A DNA stretch of 61,240 nucleotides from Phycisphaerae bacterium. GTDB taxonomy: Bacteria > Planctomycetota > Phycisphaerae > Tepidisphaerales > Tepidisphaeraceae. The translations under genes and the position numbers were made by a program. The stretch is taken from assembly GCA_025936175.1 (NCBI GenBank), contig JAICTV010000004.1:1-61240 (forward strand). Reading direction: 5' to 3'. The notes under the pieces are model-generated. The model worked only from the letters and a program-made list of their open reading frames with translations, was not told where the DNA came from and searched no databases. This document shows, one piece after another, positions 24,627-33,119 of the stretch; position 1 is the first letter of the stretch; the number at the start of each line of letters is the position of its first letter.

Positions 24627-24817
24627 TCATTCGCACGCGTGCTCGGACGGCTGGATTTGCGCGTGCGGCTTGACGCGAGTCCATCTCGGCGAAGGACGTT
24701 GGAGTTGAACGGCGGGTCGAGGTAGATCAGGTCGGTCGACTCGTCCTCGATGTGCCGGCGCAGCACGTCGAGGTTGTCGCCGTAGTAGAGCAGGTTTTCG
24801 GCGGTCGCTTTCCCCAT
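24627..24817 (-). pseudogene. 5' remnant of a DNA methyltransferase gene, frameshifted
   Basis: From the ATG at 24817 the frame reads MGKATAENLLYYGDNLDVLR then RHIEDESTDLIYLDPPFNSN, a typical methyltransferase start with the DPPF catalytic motif. Homology then hops frames: FAEMDSRQAA (24693-24664, +1 frame) and AQIQPSEHACE ending in TGA (to 24627, third frame), matching the family pattern NVLFAExDGxxAAAQIxAFEDTW. At least two frameshifts and a premature stop mark it as decayed. Confidence 0.75.
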
Positions 24818-24891
24818 TCGCGGGAAAGAGTTTACTGCCGCCAGCGCGCCGACGCACGTTCGCGAGCGGCCGCGCGTTCCGTCGCCGCGCG

Positions 24892-25257
24892 TTACTTCGT
24901 CGTCCAGACCGGCGGCGGTGTGATGGCGTCTTCGGGGCGTTTGCCGGCGTCCGCTCGGCCGGTGCCGGCGAGGCGGCTGATCGCTTTTACCTCCATGTCG
25001 TGGTCGCAGAGAATCTGGCAACTGAGGCGCAGGCCGGACTGGCCGAGCAGGCCTTTGCTCGTCAGCACCTGCTTTTCGGCTTCGGTCATCTGCTCCGGTT
25101 CACCGGTGATGAATTGGACGCGGCAGGTGGTGCAGCGCGCGAATCCGCCGCAGGCGTGGAGCTGATCGATCTTCGCGTCGTCGGTCAGCGCATTGACGAG
25201 GCGTTTGTCGGCGGGGACTTCGAACGAGCCGGCGCCTTCAACAGTGAGCTTGGGCAT
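24892..25257 (-). CDS. [2Fe-2S] ferredoxin
   Basis: A soluble electron carrier. The cluster ligands are C36, C42 and C45 in HACGGFARCTTC and C80 in RLSCQILC; the CX5CX2C spacing is that of adrenodoxin/plant-type ferredoxins. The ~35-residue C-terminal tail (SRLAGTGRADAGKRPEDAIT) is longer than usual. Downstream of it is the methyltransferase remnant; upstream is the PhyH-type dioxygenase on the same strand, 158 bases away. A redox partnership with that oxygenase is possible but not shown. Confidence 0.9.
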   Translation of the reverse strand: MPKLTVEGAGSFEVPADKRLVNALTDDAKIDQLHACGGFARCTTCRVQFITGEPEQMTEAEKQVLTSKGLLGQSGLRLSCQILCDHDMEVKAISRLAGTGRADAGKRPEDAITPPPVWTTK

Positions 25258-25300
25258 CGATGGGGTTCTCCTTCATGTGCGACACGGCAACCGCAGAGCG

Positions 25301-25388
25301 ATTGTCATCACGAGATATTGCGGGCAAGGGATCTCGGCGTAAAGGGACTAATCGACGTCGCAATCCCTCGCGGAGTCACGCTCGACAC
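25301..25388. repeat. Degenerate family B fold-back repeat
   Basis: TTGTCATCACGAGA, AAGGGATCTCGGCGTAAAG and CAATCCCTCGCGGAGTCACG recall the family B arms at 12159 and 36132 with several mismatches. Confidence 0.5.
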
Positions 25389-25415
25389 AGCGAGAGAGAC
25401 AGATCGCGGAGCGAA

Positions 25416-26564
25416 TCAGTACCCGCTGGCCGACTGCTTGATGTCGTCGGGGATGTCATCATGGCTCACATCCGGGTTGGCGATGGCGCAGCCGAGCAGG
25501 CCGTTGTTGAGCTTCGCAATGACGCGGGCGGCGTGGTCGCTGGAGAGTTTGCGCTGCGCCGCCGGTAGCGTCGCGGCACACGGCGTGCCGAAGCGTGGCT
25601 GCGCGAAGGGGAGGTGAGAGTCGCCGCGGGCGAGGATGTGCGATCCATTGGTCATCCCGGTCGCCGCGTCGATGGTCGGCGCGCCCTCGCGCTGCGGGGG
25701 CGTGTCCGCGCCCCATTGCGTGAAAGAGCGCGCGTTGCAGTAATGGCTGACGAAGGCGCGGCGGAAGCGATCCTTGGTGAAGTTTTCCTTGCTGCGGTGC
25801 AGGACGTGCCCGTTGAAGAAGACCACGTCGCCGGCCTTGGCGGAGCAGAGCACCTGGTCGTAGCGATCGGCGACGCGCGTCAGCATGTTCGCCGAATCAT
25901 CCGTGTTCGACACGCCTTTGACGTACGTGATGTCGCCGACCAGCTTGTCGCCGAAGCCGTAATTCACCTCGGGGCACGGCGGATAGATCGGCTCGTTGCC
26001 ACTGCCCTTGGCGAACCACATCGCGCCGTTCTGCTCGTCACAATCGTCGATCGCGATCCACGCGCCGCAGAGCGTGTCCGGGTGCGTCGGGATGTAAAAA
26101 CTGTCCTGGTGCCAGCCCTGTCCCGGCTTGCCCGGCGGTTTCAGGAAGAGCATGGTCTGCAGCGCCAGCACATCCGGACCGATGATGACCTCGAGCACAT
26201 CGAGCACGCGCGGGTGCAGCATATATTTCTCGTGCAGCGCGAGCTTGCGATGCAGCATGTGCAGCCGCAGGAAATACTGCGCTTTCTCCTCCGGCGACAG
26301 ATGCGGCGGCGGCGCTTCCAGCTCCTGCACCTTCACGCCGTGATCCTTCGTCACATCGCGCTCATCCATCGCCCGCGTCTGCTGCGGCAGGCGGCCCTGC
26401 ATCAGGTCTTCGGTGTGCCGGCGAAGCTCCGCGACGTCCGCCGGCGGCACGAGGGCGGGCACGATGAGAAACCCGTCGCGGCGGAAGCGGACGTACTGAT
26501 CCACGCTGACCTGGAAGCGATCTTTTTCCTGCGTCGCAATCACGATTTGGCCAGTATGGCACAT
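25416..26564 (-). CDS. Phytanoyl-CoA dioxygenase (PhyH) family oxygenase
   Basis: A Fe(II)/2-oxoglutarate oxygenase. The iron site is read as His-x-Asp in GWHQDSFYIPTHPDT and a distal His in FFNGHVLHRSKEN, with the 2OG-binding Arg in RFRRAFVSHYC. Length (382 aa) is somewhat long because of an extended C-terminal segment with SHILARGDSHLPF. The substrate is not predictable; PhyH enzymes are abundant in planctomycetes. Its start lies 35 bases from the divergent exported protein gene. Confidence 0.87.
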   Translation of the reverse strand: MCHTGQIVIATQEKDRFQVSVDQYVRFRRDGFLIVPALVPPADVAELRRHTEDLMQGRLPQQTRAMDERDVTKDHGVKVQELEAPPPHLSPEEKAQYFLRLHMLHRKLALHEKYMLHPRVLDVLEVIIGPDVLALQTMLFLKPPGKPGQGWHQDSFYIPTHPDTLCGAWIAIDDCDEQNGAMWFAKGSGNEPIYPPCPEVNYGFGDKLVGDITYVKGVSNTDDSANMLTRVADRYDQVLCSAKAGDVVFFNGHVLHRSKENFTKDRFRRAFVSHYCNARSFTQWGADTPPQREGAPTIDAATGMTNGSHILARGDSHLPFAQPRFGTPCAATLPAAQRKLSSDHAARVIAKLNNGLLGCAIANPDVSHDDIPDDIKQSASGY

Positions 26565-26599
26565 GGACTGACCGTTCGGAAGGCGGCTAAACTGGTGGA

Positions 26600-27559
26600 A
26601 TGCGACTGGTCGCGATCCATTTCACGTTCGCGATGATCGCCGCCGCCTGCGGCGTTGCGAACGCCGCGGCGCCCGATGCGCCGAAGAAGCCCCCGCTGAT
26701 CACGCAGGCACAGGCCGCCGACGCGCTCGGGCAGCTCATCACCACCGCGACGAACGAGACGGCGAAGCAAGTCGATTCGATGCAGCGCTTCCTGCGCGCG
26801 ACCGGTCATGACAAAGACTTCGCCGCCGCGCGCGTGAAACCGGCCCCGACGACGCAGCCGACCTACAGCGAATTGTTCGACCGCGCCGCCGGGCAGATCG
26901 CCAGCGCCGATCCGACCAACGTCGACGCCTGGTTCGCCGGCCTTGACGACGTGCAGCTCTTCGAGGAGATGGCGGCGCTGCAACGCTACAACACGAGCCA
27001 CTATATGGGGCTCATCGCGCTGCGACGACAAGCGGAGGCGATGCGCAGCTATCTCCAGGCGAGCGGCGAGTGGCCGGCGTATCTCAGATCGATCAACGGA
27101 GCAGGCGAGGCGACCACTCGGCCGTCGGCCGAATCGCCGGGGCAGTTCGTCCAGCAGGTTGGGCAGAAGCACGCGATCGATCCGCAGTGGCAAAAGAGCC
27201 GCGAGCAGTTGCGATCGGTCGTGCAGGCGCGACTGCAACTGGCGCAGCAGTATCAGACGGTTCCGCCGAGCGCGATCAACGCGCTGCCGGCGTACGTGAA
27301 CCCCGGCGGCTCATCGGGCCAGTGGGACGACCCGCGCTTCCAGCCGTACTACTACGGCAACAACAACGCGCTCAACGGCTGGAGCGATCTCGGTCAGCAC
27401 CCGTTCCAGTTCCAGAATGGCGGCGGGACCTACTATCACTCGGACACGCGCGTGAACCACGACTACGACATGCGCACGCAGGGCAGCTTCGACCGCCGCG
27501 TCAACATCGACTACGACCGCCGGACCAACGTGCACGAAGATCCGCGGGAGAATTTCTAG
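26600..27559 (+). CDS. Exported protein of unknown function with Tyr/Asn/Gln-rich tail
   Basis: The signal peptide MRLVAIHFTFAMIAAACGVA is followed by a helical region (30-200) with a PAPTTQPTYSE linker. The tail from 235 on is Gly/Asn/Tyr-rich (PYYYGNNNALNGWSDL) and ends in short repeats of the type NHDYDMRTQ, NIDYDRRTN and NVHEDPREN, where D-[YP]-D/E-R recurs every 9-10 residues. The repeats might bind ions or sugars, but no family is recognised. Divergent from the PhyH gene. Confidence 0.65.
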   Translation: MRLVAIHFTFAMIAAACGVANAAAPDAPKKPPLITQAQAADALGQLITTATNETAKQVDSMQRFLRATGHDKDFAAARVKPAPTTQPTYSELFDRAAGQIASADPTNVDAWFAGLDDVQLFEEMAALQRYNTSHYMGLIALRRQAEAMRSYLQASGEWPAYLRSINGAGEATTRPSAESPGQFVQQVGQKHAIDPQWQKSREQLRSVVQARLQLAQQYQTVPPSAINALPAYVNPGGSSGQWDDPRFQPYYYGNNNALNGWSDLGQHPFQFQNGGGTYYHSDTRVNHDYDMRTQGSFDRRVNIDYDRRTNVHEDPRENF

Positions 27560-27574
27560 AAGCGATCGCGCGCT

Positions 27575-27660
27575 TCCGTAGCATGGGCGTCTCGCCCATG
27601 CCGGTACGAACGCGTTGTTGCCACCGAGAGGGCATGGCCGAGACGGCCATGCTACGAAAG
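27575..27660. repeat. Fold-back repeat, GTAGCATGGGCGTCTCGCCC type
   Basis: The left arm GTAGCATGGGCGTCTCGCCC is followed by CATGCC; the right arm is GGCATGGCCGAGACGGCCAT followed by GCTAC. It ends at the stop of the RTX protein gene. Only one copy is in the window. Confidence 0.85.
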
Positions 27661-28770
27661 CTACCCGAGGTTCAGGTTCTCACTCACCGTCGAATTGAAC
27701 CCCTGATCGACGCTGTTGGCATCGAGGACTTCGCCGGCGCCCTGCTTGTCATAGAAGTCGTCGTTGGACGTTCCGCCGACGAGCGAGTCGTGGCCTTCGC
27801 CGCCCCAGAGGTCGTCCTCGCCGATGCCGCCGTCGAGGCTGTCGTCGCCGTCGTTGCCGGCGAGGATGTCGCCGCCTTGTCCGCCGGAGAGCGTGTCGTT
27901 CCCGTCGCCGCCCTTGAGCAAATCGTTGCCGTCCTCGCCCGCGAGCGCGTCGTCGCCGCTGGAGCCGGCCAGTTCGTCGTCACCCTCGGAGCCGAAGAGC
28001 GAATCCTGACCCGCGGCGCCGTCGATGTTGTCGTCGCCGAGCTCGCCGACCATGTAGTCGTCGTCGCCGCCGCCGTTCATCGAGTCGTTGCCGATCCCGC
28101 CGTAAAGCGCGTCGTTCCCGGCGTCGCCGAAGACCGAGTCGGCGCCGGCCTCGCCGGAGATGAAGTCGCGGCCGCCGTTGCCGTGGAGCTGATCGTTCCC
28201 GTCGCCGCCGCGGATGCGGTCGACGTTGACGCCGCCGTTGAGGTTGTCGTTCCCGTCGTTGCCGAGGATCAGGTCATTGCCCGCTTCGCCGTCGACGAAG
28301 TCGCTTCCGCCGCCGGCGAAGATCGAGTCGTTCCCGTCGTCGCCGTGGATGGAATCGCGGCCGTCGCCGCCGGTGATGACGTCGTTGCCCGCGCCGCCGG
28401 AGATGCGGTCGGCGCCGGCGCCCGCGTCGATGCGGTCGTTGCCGTCGCCGGCGAGGATGGTCGTCGGGAGCGTGATCGCGCCGAGGCGCTGGTCGAAGCC
28501 GATCTTGTCATCGCCGTCGCCGGTGTCGATCGAGATGGCGGTCGCGTCCTCGAGGGAGAAAGTCGCCGGCGTGAGGTTGTTGACGGTGATCAGGATGGAG
28601 TTGGCGTGGGTGGGATCGACGGCGACGACGACGACGTCGTTGACGCCGGGATTGGTCGTGACCTGCACGACGCCGTTGACGAGCGTGGCGTCGAGGTGAC
28701 GGCGGGTGTCAAGTTGTTCGATGGTTGGGACGATTGAATTCGCGCGCGCCCGATACGACTTGCCGCCCAT
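27661..28770 (-). CDS. RTX-type calcium-binding surface protein with LEPR-like N-terminus
   Basis: The start at 28770 follows GAGGAG at a good distance (an upstream in-frame TTG at 28803 is possible). The N-terminus carries TIEQLDTRRHLDATLVNG, a LEPR-XLL-like tag in place of a signal peptide. From about residue 90 to 340 there are roughly 25 nonapeptides of the GGxGxDxIx type (GGAGNDVITGGDGRDSIHGD and so on) forming a calcium-stabilised beta-roll. A domain specific for an activity is not present, so a structural or adhesive surface role is likely. Confidence 0.85.
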   Translation of the reverse strand: MGGKSYRARANSIVPTIEQLDTRRHLDATLVNGVVQVTTNPGVNDVVVVAVDPTHANSILITVNNLTPATFSLEDATAISIDTGDGDDKIGFDQRLGAITLPTTILAGDGNDRIDAGAGADRISGGAGNDVITGGDGRDSIHGDDGNDSIFAGGGSDFVDGEAGNDLILGNDGNDNLNGGVNVDRIRGGDGNDQLHGNGGRDFISGEAGADSVFGDAGNDALYGGIGNDSMNGGGDDDYMVGELGDDNIDGAAGQDSLFGSEGDDELAGSSGDDALAGEDGNDLLKGGDGNDTLSGGQGGDILAGNDGDDSLDGGIGEDDLWGGEGHDSLVGGTSNDDFYDKQGAGEVLDANSVDQGFNSTVSENLNLG

Positions 28771-29095
28771 GCACATCTCCTCGACGGGGTGAAACAGACT
28801 CAAGCGTAGTGATATCAGAACGGGCGGCTGTCAGCAAAAAGCCCAGGATTTCGTCATGCGAAGGGCCACGGCAGAGCGGTGGACTTTGAACTGCGCGGCG
28901 CGCAGAAAGCGACGCCGGCGTCGAGGAGATCGTGGCGCGACAAGCTAAACGTGCGCGACCGACAGCAGCGTTGATCACGGGCGGACCCGAGCCTCCGACA
29001 GCGACGACGCCACTGCTGCGGCCACCATAGTTCCCGATGCCGACCGCGAGCAGACGGCGGCATTCGCGCGGTTCAATCCCATTCAATTCAGACAT
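28709..29095 (-). CDS. Short ORF with LEPR-XLL-like N-terminus, possibly decayed
   Basis: GGAAGGG lies 8 bases before the ATG at 29095. The product starts MSELNGIEPRECRRLLAVGI, with an EPRxxRRLLA motif like that of the window's other surface proteins. It continues NYGGRSSGVVAVGGSGPPV and then becomes nondescript. It overlaps the start of the downstream RTX gene by 62 bases. It may be a truncated or frameshifted remnant of a larger surface protein gene whose start signals survive. Confidence 0.4.
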   Translation of the reverse strand: MSELNGIEPRECRRLLAVGIGNYGGRSSGVVAVGGSGPPVINAAVGRARLACRATISSTPASLSARRAVQSPPLCRGPSHDEILGFLLTAARSDITTLESVSPRRGDVHGRQVVSGAREFNRPNHRTT

Positions 29096-29229
29096 GGAAA
29101 ACCCTTCCCGTTGAATGGCGGCGGGCATGTTAGCAAAGGGAAGCAAGCGGGCACAACAAACGCCGGCCGGCAGCTCAGGGCTGCCGGCCGGCGTGTTGAA
29201 ACCGAGTGAATTCGGGGGATTGCGGAGGA

Positions 29230-30132
29230 CTAGATGTCGACGGTGACGGCTTCGACCTTGTCGCCGTCGCTGGAGGTCTCGTCCTTGATCTCGGTCGAGC
29301 TGTCGCCGGAGTCGAAGCTGTCCTTGCCGGTGCCGCCGAAGATGCTGTCGGTGCCGGCGCCGCCGACCATCGAGTCGTCGCCGGTGTCGCCGGTGATGAA
29401 GTCGTCGCCGATGTTTCCGATCAGCTTGTCGTTGTCCGGCCCGCCGTCGAGGGCGTCGTTGCCGCCGTCGCCCCAGAGCGTGTCGTTGCCGTCCTGTCCG
29501 GCCATGAGGTCGCGGCCGGAGCCGCCGTGCATGTCGTCGTTGCCGCCGGTGCCGCGCATCATGTCGTTGCCCGGTCCGCCGAAGAGGTGATCGTCGCCGA
29601 GGTTGCCGCGGACGGTGTCGTTGCCGTCTTCGCCGTCGATCAGGTCCGCGCCGCCGCCGCCCTGGATCGAGTCGTCGCCGAGCCCGCCGTAGACGGTGTC
29701 CTTGTCGGAGAAGGCGTTGACGTTGTCGTTGCCGTCGCCGGCGAAGATCTTGTCCTTGCCGAAGCCGCCGAGGATGTGGTCATCGCCGCCGCCGCCATAA
29801 ATCTTGGCGGGGATCGCGATGTTCCCGTTGGTCTCGATGATTCCGATGTCATCGTTGCCCGCGCGGCCGTCGACGAAGATCAAGTTGACCGCGGCGCGGT
29901 CATAGGTCGTCACTTTGCCGTTGAGCTTCACGTCGAGCTTGAGCGCGTTGTTGGCGTCGACGAAGACGGCGACCTTGTCATTGTTGGCGGTGCCGATGAT
30001 GTTCAGCGTGCCGTTGTCGAGCGACACGGAACGCAGGGCTCGGGTTTCGAGCTTCTCGCACAGTGGTGTAATTGCTGCGCGGGCCTGGTCGGTGGCCGCG
30101 GCGAGGGAAGAACGCTTGGAATGCTTGGACAT
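29230..30132 (-). CDS. RTX-type calcium-binding surface protein
   Basis: The start at 30132 has the strong RBS AAGGAGG; the frame is open 35 codons further. The N-terminus is LCEKLETRALRSVSLDNG, a degenerate LEPR-type tag. A short beta domain (40-110) precedes about 20 calcium nonapeptides between 115 and 275 (GGGGDDHILGGFGKDKIFAG, LGDDSIQGGGGADLIDG). The acidic tail (DSGDSSTEIKDETSSDGDKV) ends the protein. It is similar in plan to the gene at 27661, so the two probably derive from one surface-protein family. Confidence 0.85.
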   Translation of the reverse strand: MSKHSKRSSLAAATDQARAAITPLCEKLETRALRSVSLDNGTLNIIGTANNDKVAVFVDANNALKLDVKLNGKVTTYDRAAVNLIFVDGRAGNDDIGIIETNGNIAIPAKIYGGGGDDHILGGFGKDKIFAGDGNDNVNAFSDKDTVYGGLGDDSIQGGGGADLIDGEDGNDTVRGNLGDDHLFGGPGNDMMRGTGGNDDMHGGSGRDLMAGQDGNDTLWGDGGNDALDGGPDNDKLIGNIGDDFITGDTGDDSMVGGAGTDSIFGGTGKDSFDSGDSSTEIKDETSSDGDKVEAVTVDI

Positions 30133-30481
30133 CAGTCCTCCTTGTGAAAGGAATCGCGAAACGAGATCGAACGAGAAAGAACGACGCTGAGGATCACGCG
30201 TGGCGAAGCGTGGGCCGCGTGAACTGAACTGCGGCACGACCCGGATTCAGCAACGCCGATGCGTACAGTCGATATCGGATTCGCGCGCGGCAGTCGGCCA
30301 GCAAAATGCGGATGAATTTTTATTTATTTTCGGGCCAAATGTGACGGTTTTGTGACTTGGCGGCGTGGCGCGGCCCCGCGGATCGGGCAAGCTTTCCGAG
30401 TCGGAACGACCGCCCCATCTTCACCCGCGCGCAAGTCGAGTTCGCTCACACCGCTGTGAGACCCAGCGACCCTCGAAAGAT

Positions 30482-30510
30482 TTGTAAACGTCGCTGGCGA
30501 CGATTATTAT
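30482..30510 (+). promoter_or_regulatory. Promoter-like element of orphan RNA 2
   Basis: TTGTAA at 30482-30487, a 17-base spacer and TATTAT at 30505-30510. The predicted start is near 30517. Confidence 0.55.
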
Positions 30511-30516
30511 CACTCG

Positions 30517-30631
30517 GCACTGTGTTACGGGAGTTTGTGCGCCGGTCGGTCCTTTTTGGTTAACGATCGATTGGCAAGGCAATGGGACGGCGGCCGAAAC
30601 ATGCGGATGGCCTTACCGTCCCGGGTTTTTT
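30517..30631 (+). ncRNA. Orphan RNA 2 with promoter and terminator, upstream of rny
   Basis: About 115 nt. The 5' part can pair CGGCAC (near 30515-30520) with GTGCGCCG (30537-30544). The 3' end is a long hairpin: GGGACGG (30584-30590), GGCC (30592-30595), GGCC (30609-30612), CCGTCCC (30616-30622), then GGG and TTTTTT. No convincing ORF lies inside. It may be a free small RNA or an attenuated leader of the genes that follow. I do not recognise the class. Confidence 0.5.
30584..30631 (+). terminator. Intrinsic terminator of orphan RNA 2
   Basis: The GGGACGG/CCGTCCC stem with an inner GGCC/GGCC pair, a three-G spacer and six Ts at 30626-30631. Confidence 0.7.
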
Positions 30632-30674
30632 CTGACGCGACATCTGGCGGGCGACTGAATCACCCATTCGTCGC

Positions 30675-31013
30675 TTGCGAGGGTTCGACTCGACCGTGGA
30701 TCTCTTTGGCGAACAATTCGTGCAGGTGATGACGGCCCTGCTCCAGTCGGCGATCGTACTGATCACGATCGTTTCCGGAGCCGTGCTCGTCTGGCTGCTG
30801 TCCGTGCGCGTGGCCGAGGGCCGGCAGATGTTGCCGGCGCGGGCGCGGGTGCGGCGGCCGCTGGCGGGCATCGTCCGGCCGGCACGCGCCGCCGCTCATC
30901 CGAGCGACGTCTTCTCCACCTGCCTGCCCAGCCGGGCGCCGCCTGAACCTTTCCATCGGCCTTGTCCCTCCCCATTGCCGGACGACGATCACAACGTCGC
31001 CAGCCGGCAGTAG
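30675..31013 (+). CDS. Small predicted membrane protein upstream of RNase Y
   Basis: The frame shows consistently GC-rich third positions through 112 codons, as in real genes here. The product has one strong membrane segment (VMTALLQSAIVLITIVSGAV, then LVWLL) near 18-43 and a basic, Pro/Arg-rich cytoplasmic-type tail. It begins at a TTG (30675); GTG at 30696 and ATG at 30729 are other possible starts, none with a clear RBS. It ends 142 bases before rny. No family recognised. Confidence 0.45.
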   Translation: MRGFDSTVDLFGEQFVQVMTALLQSAIVLITIVSGAVLVWLLSVRVAEGRQMLPARARVRRPLAGIVRPARAAAHPSDVFSTCLPSRAPPEPFHRPCPSPLPDDDHNVASRQ

Positions 31014-31155
31014 CGACGACGCGGCACCTTCGCGCGCCGTCCGCATCACGTCAGATCACGCATCAAATCCCTCCCGCCCAAGCGAATCCGCGCCATTGTC
31101 CCGGGTTGGCCGTGAGCTCTGTCGAACGGCTATGCCGGGCGAAGGACTTTGAAAC

Positions 31156-32709
31156 ATGTTGGACGCACTGATGTTGTTGATCGGGCTCGTCGCCGGCGCC
31201 GGCGGCGTGATGCTCTTCACCCACCTCGCCGGCAAGAGCGCGCTCTCCCGCGCCCGCGCCGAAGCCGACCAGATCCGCGAGAACGCCAAGCAGGAGGCGA
31301 CGAACAAGGCCAAGGAAATCGAACTCTCCGCCAGGCAGCAGCAGCTCAAGATGAAGGAACAGTTCGAGCGCGAGAACGAAACCGCGCGTAAGAAGCTCGA
31401 GGAGCACGATGCGCGTCTCACGAAACGGGAAGACACGCTCGACCGCAAGCTCGACACGCTGAGCGTCAAGGAAAGGACCCTGGATGATCTCGAGGCCAAG
31501 GTCGCCTCGCGCGAGAAGCAGGTCCAGATGAAGGAGCAGCAGCTCGAAGGCGTGCTGAAAGAACAGCGCGACCGCCTGCTCCAGATCACCGGCCTGTCGG
31601 TCGATCAGGCCAAGGAGATGCTGCTCAAGCGCATCGAGGACGAGAGCCGCCGCGAGTGCGGAGCGCTGATCCAGAAGATGACCGAGGCCGCGCAGGAGGA
31701 GGCCAAGGACAAGAGCCGCCAGATCATCCTCCAGGCGATCCAGCGTTACGCGGCAGAGCAGACGGCGGATCACACCGTCTCGACGGTGACGATCCCGAGC
31801 GATGACATGAAGGGCCGCGTCATCGGCCGCGAAGGTCGCAACATCCGCAGCTTCGAGAAGAGCACCGGCGTGGACGTGATCATCGACGACACGCCCGGCG
31901 TGGTCGTCGTCTCGTGCTTCGATCCGGTGCGTCGCGAGGTGGCACGGCTGTCGATGGAGAAGCTCGTGCAGGACGGCCGCATCCATCCCGCGCGGATCGA
32001 AGAGGTCGTCGCCACCACCACGCGCGAGATGGAAGAAGAGTTATTGAAAGTCGGCAAGGAAGCCGCCGCCGAGGCGAACGTGCCGAACATCGCCAAGCCG
32101 ATCATCCCGATGCTCGGGCGGTTGAGCTATCGCACGAGCTACGGGCAGAACGTGCTGAAGCACTCGATCGAGGTCGGCTACCTCGCGCAGGTAATCGCCG
32201 ACGAGCTCGGGCTCGACGGCGCGCTGGCGCGGCGCTGCGGGTTGCTCCACGACATCGGCAAGGCGATGGACCACGAGCAGGAAGGCGGCCACCCGCAGCT
32301 CGGCATGGAGTTCCTCCGCCGATTCAACGAGCCCGAAGCGGTGCTGAACGCCGCGATCGGCCACCACGGCGACGTCCCCGCGACGACTCCGTACACGCCG
32401 ATCATCATGGCCGCCGACGCGATCAGCGCGAGTCGCCCCGGCGCCCGCCGCGAATCGCTCGAGCGCTATGTCAAACGCCTCCGTGATCTCGAAGAGTTGG
32501 CGCTGCAATTCGACGGCGTACGCCAGGCGTACGCGATTCAAGCGGGAAGAGAAATCCGCGTGATCGTCGATGCCAAGATGATCGACGACAAGACCAGCGC
32601 CAAGGTCGCCCGCGACATCGCCAAGAAGATCGAGAGCGAGATGCAGTACCCCGGCGAGATCAAGGTGACGCTGATCCGCGAGGTAAGAACGGTGGAGTAC
32701 GCGCGATAG
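31156..32709 (+). CDS. rny: Ribonuclease Y
   Basis: A membrane-anchored endoribonuclease that starts mRNA decay. The order of parts is classical: an N-terminal membrane helix (ALMLLIGLVAGAGGVMLF), a long coiled coil at about 25-180, a KH domain with GRVIGREGRNIR near 220, and an HD domain with CGLLHDIGKAMDHEQEGGH near 356-374 (catalytic HD). Length (517 aa) is normal. The conserved C-terminus PGEIKVTLIREVR is intact. Confidence 0.96.
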   Translation: MLDALMLLIGLVAGAGGVMLFTHLAGKSALSRARAEADQIRENAKQEATNKAKEIELSARQQQLKMKEQFERENETARKKLEEHDARLTKREDTLDRKLDTLSVKERTLDDLEAKVASREKQVQMKEQQLEGVLKEQRDRLLQITGLSVDQAKEMLLKRIEDESRRECGALIQKMTEAAQEEAKDKSRQIILQAIQRYAAEQTADHTVSTVTIPSDDMKGRVIGREGRNIRSFEKSTGVDVIIDDTPGVVVVSCFDPVRREVARLSMEKLVQDGRIHPARIEEVVATTTREMEEELLKVGKEAAAEANVPNIAKPIIPMLGRLSYRTSYGQNVLKHSIEVGYLAQVIADELGLDGALARRCGLLHDIGKAMDHEQEGGHPQLGMEFLRRFNEPEAVLNAAIGHHGDVPATTPYTPIIMAADAISASRPGARRESLERYVKRLRDLEELALQFDGVRQAYAIQAGREIRVIVDAKMIDDKTSAKVARDIAKKIESEMQYPGEIKVTLIREVRTVEYAR

Positions 32710-33119
32710 CGTCCGCGACTTGCGTTGCGACACGCTGTGATACAACTGCGCGGCGCGATTACACTGTCATCCTGAGCGTACTCGCGAAGGATCTGGTCAC
32801 CGACCCGGATGCTTCGGAGTACCTCAGCATGACCGTGTTCTCGCGCATCTTCGCTCACAACGACCCGAACGGCATCCACACGAGGGTTCGAGTCGTTGTT
32901 GATGTAGCAACTTCGAACATTCACGCCGACGCATGCGTGCGTAACCTGCCCGAATTGCTCGTGATAACCGCGGTGTTCAGGAACGCGGTTTCCTTGTTGC
33001 GCCGCGGTCGCGATCTCGCGCCTCGCAGTTCTCCGATGGCGCGCCGCCGGAATTCATTTGACGCTCCTTTATCGGACTTCGTACCGTGATCGCCCGGGAA
33101 GAGTGTGGAAGGAGACATC
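32710..33119. other. Non-coding gap between rny and the CTERM-like gene
   Basis: It holds a family B repeat (32766-32833) and an imperfect AACGAC/GTCGTT inverted pair near 32868-32900. TTGACG (33058) with TACCGT (33082) at 18 bases is a weak promoter candidate for the next gene. No ORF here has convincing coding features. Confidence 0.5.
32766..32833. repeat. Family B fold-back repeat
   Basis: TGTCATCCTGAGCGTACTCG with CGAAGGATC is answered by ATGCTTCGGAGTACCTCAGC and ATGAC, matching the copy at 3216. Confidence 0.8.

Noticed and set aside
25614-26636. 340-codon plus-strand frame
   Set aside because: Antisense to the PhyH-type dioxygenase.
27070-28737. 555-codon plus-strand frame rich in Val/Ala/Glu
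   Set aside because: Antisense to the RTX repeats at 27661 and to part of the exported protein gene; its repetitive make-up mirrors the GGxGxD codons.
32829-33089. 86-codon plus frame after rny (MTVFSRIFAHNDPNG)
   Set aside because: It starts inside a family B repeat and shows no coding bias, signal or domain.
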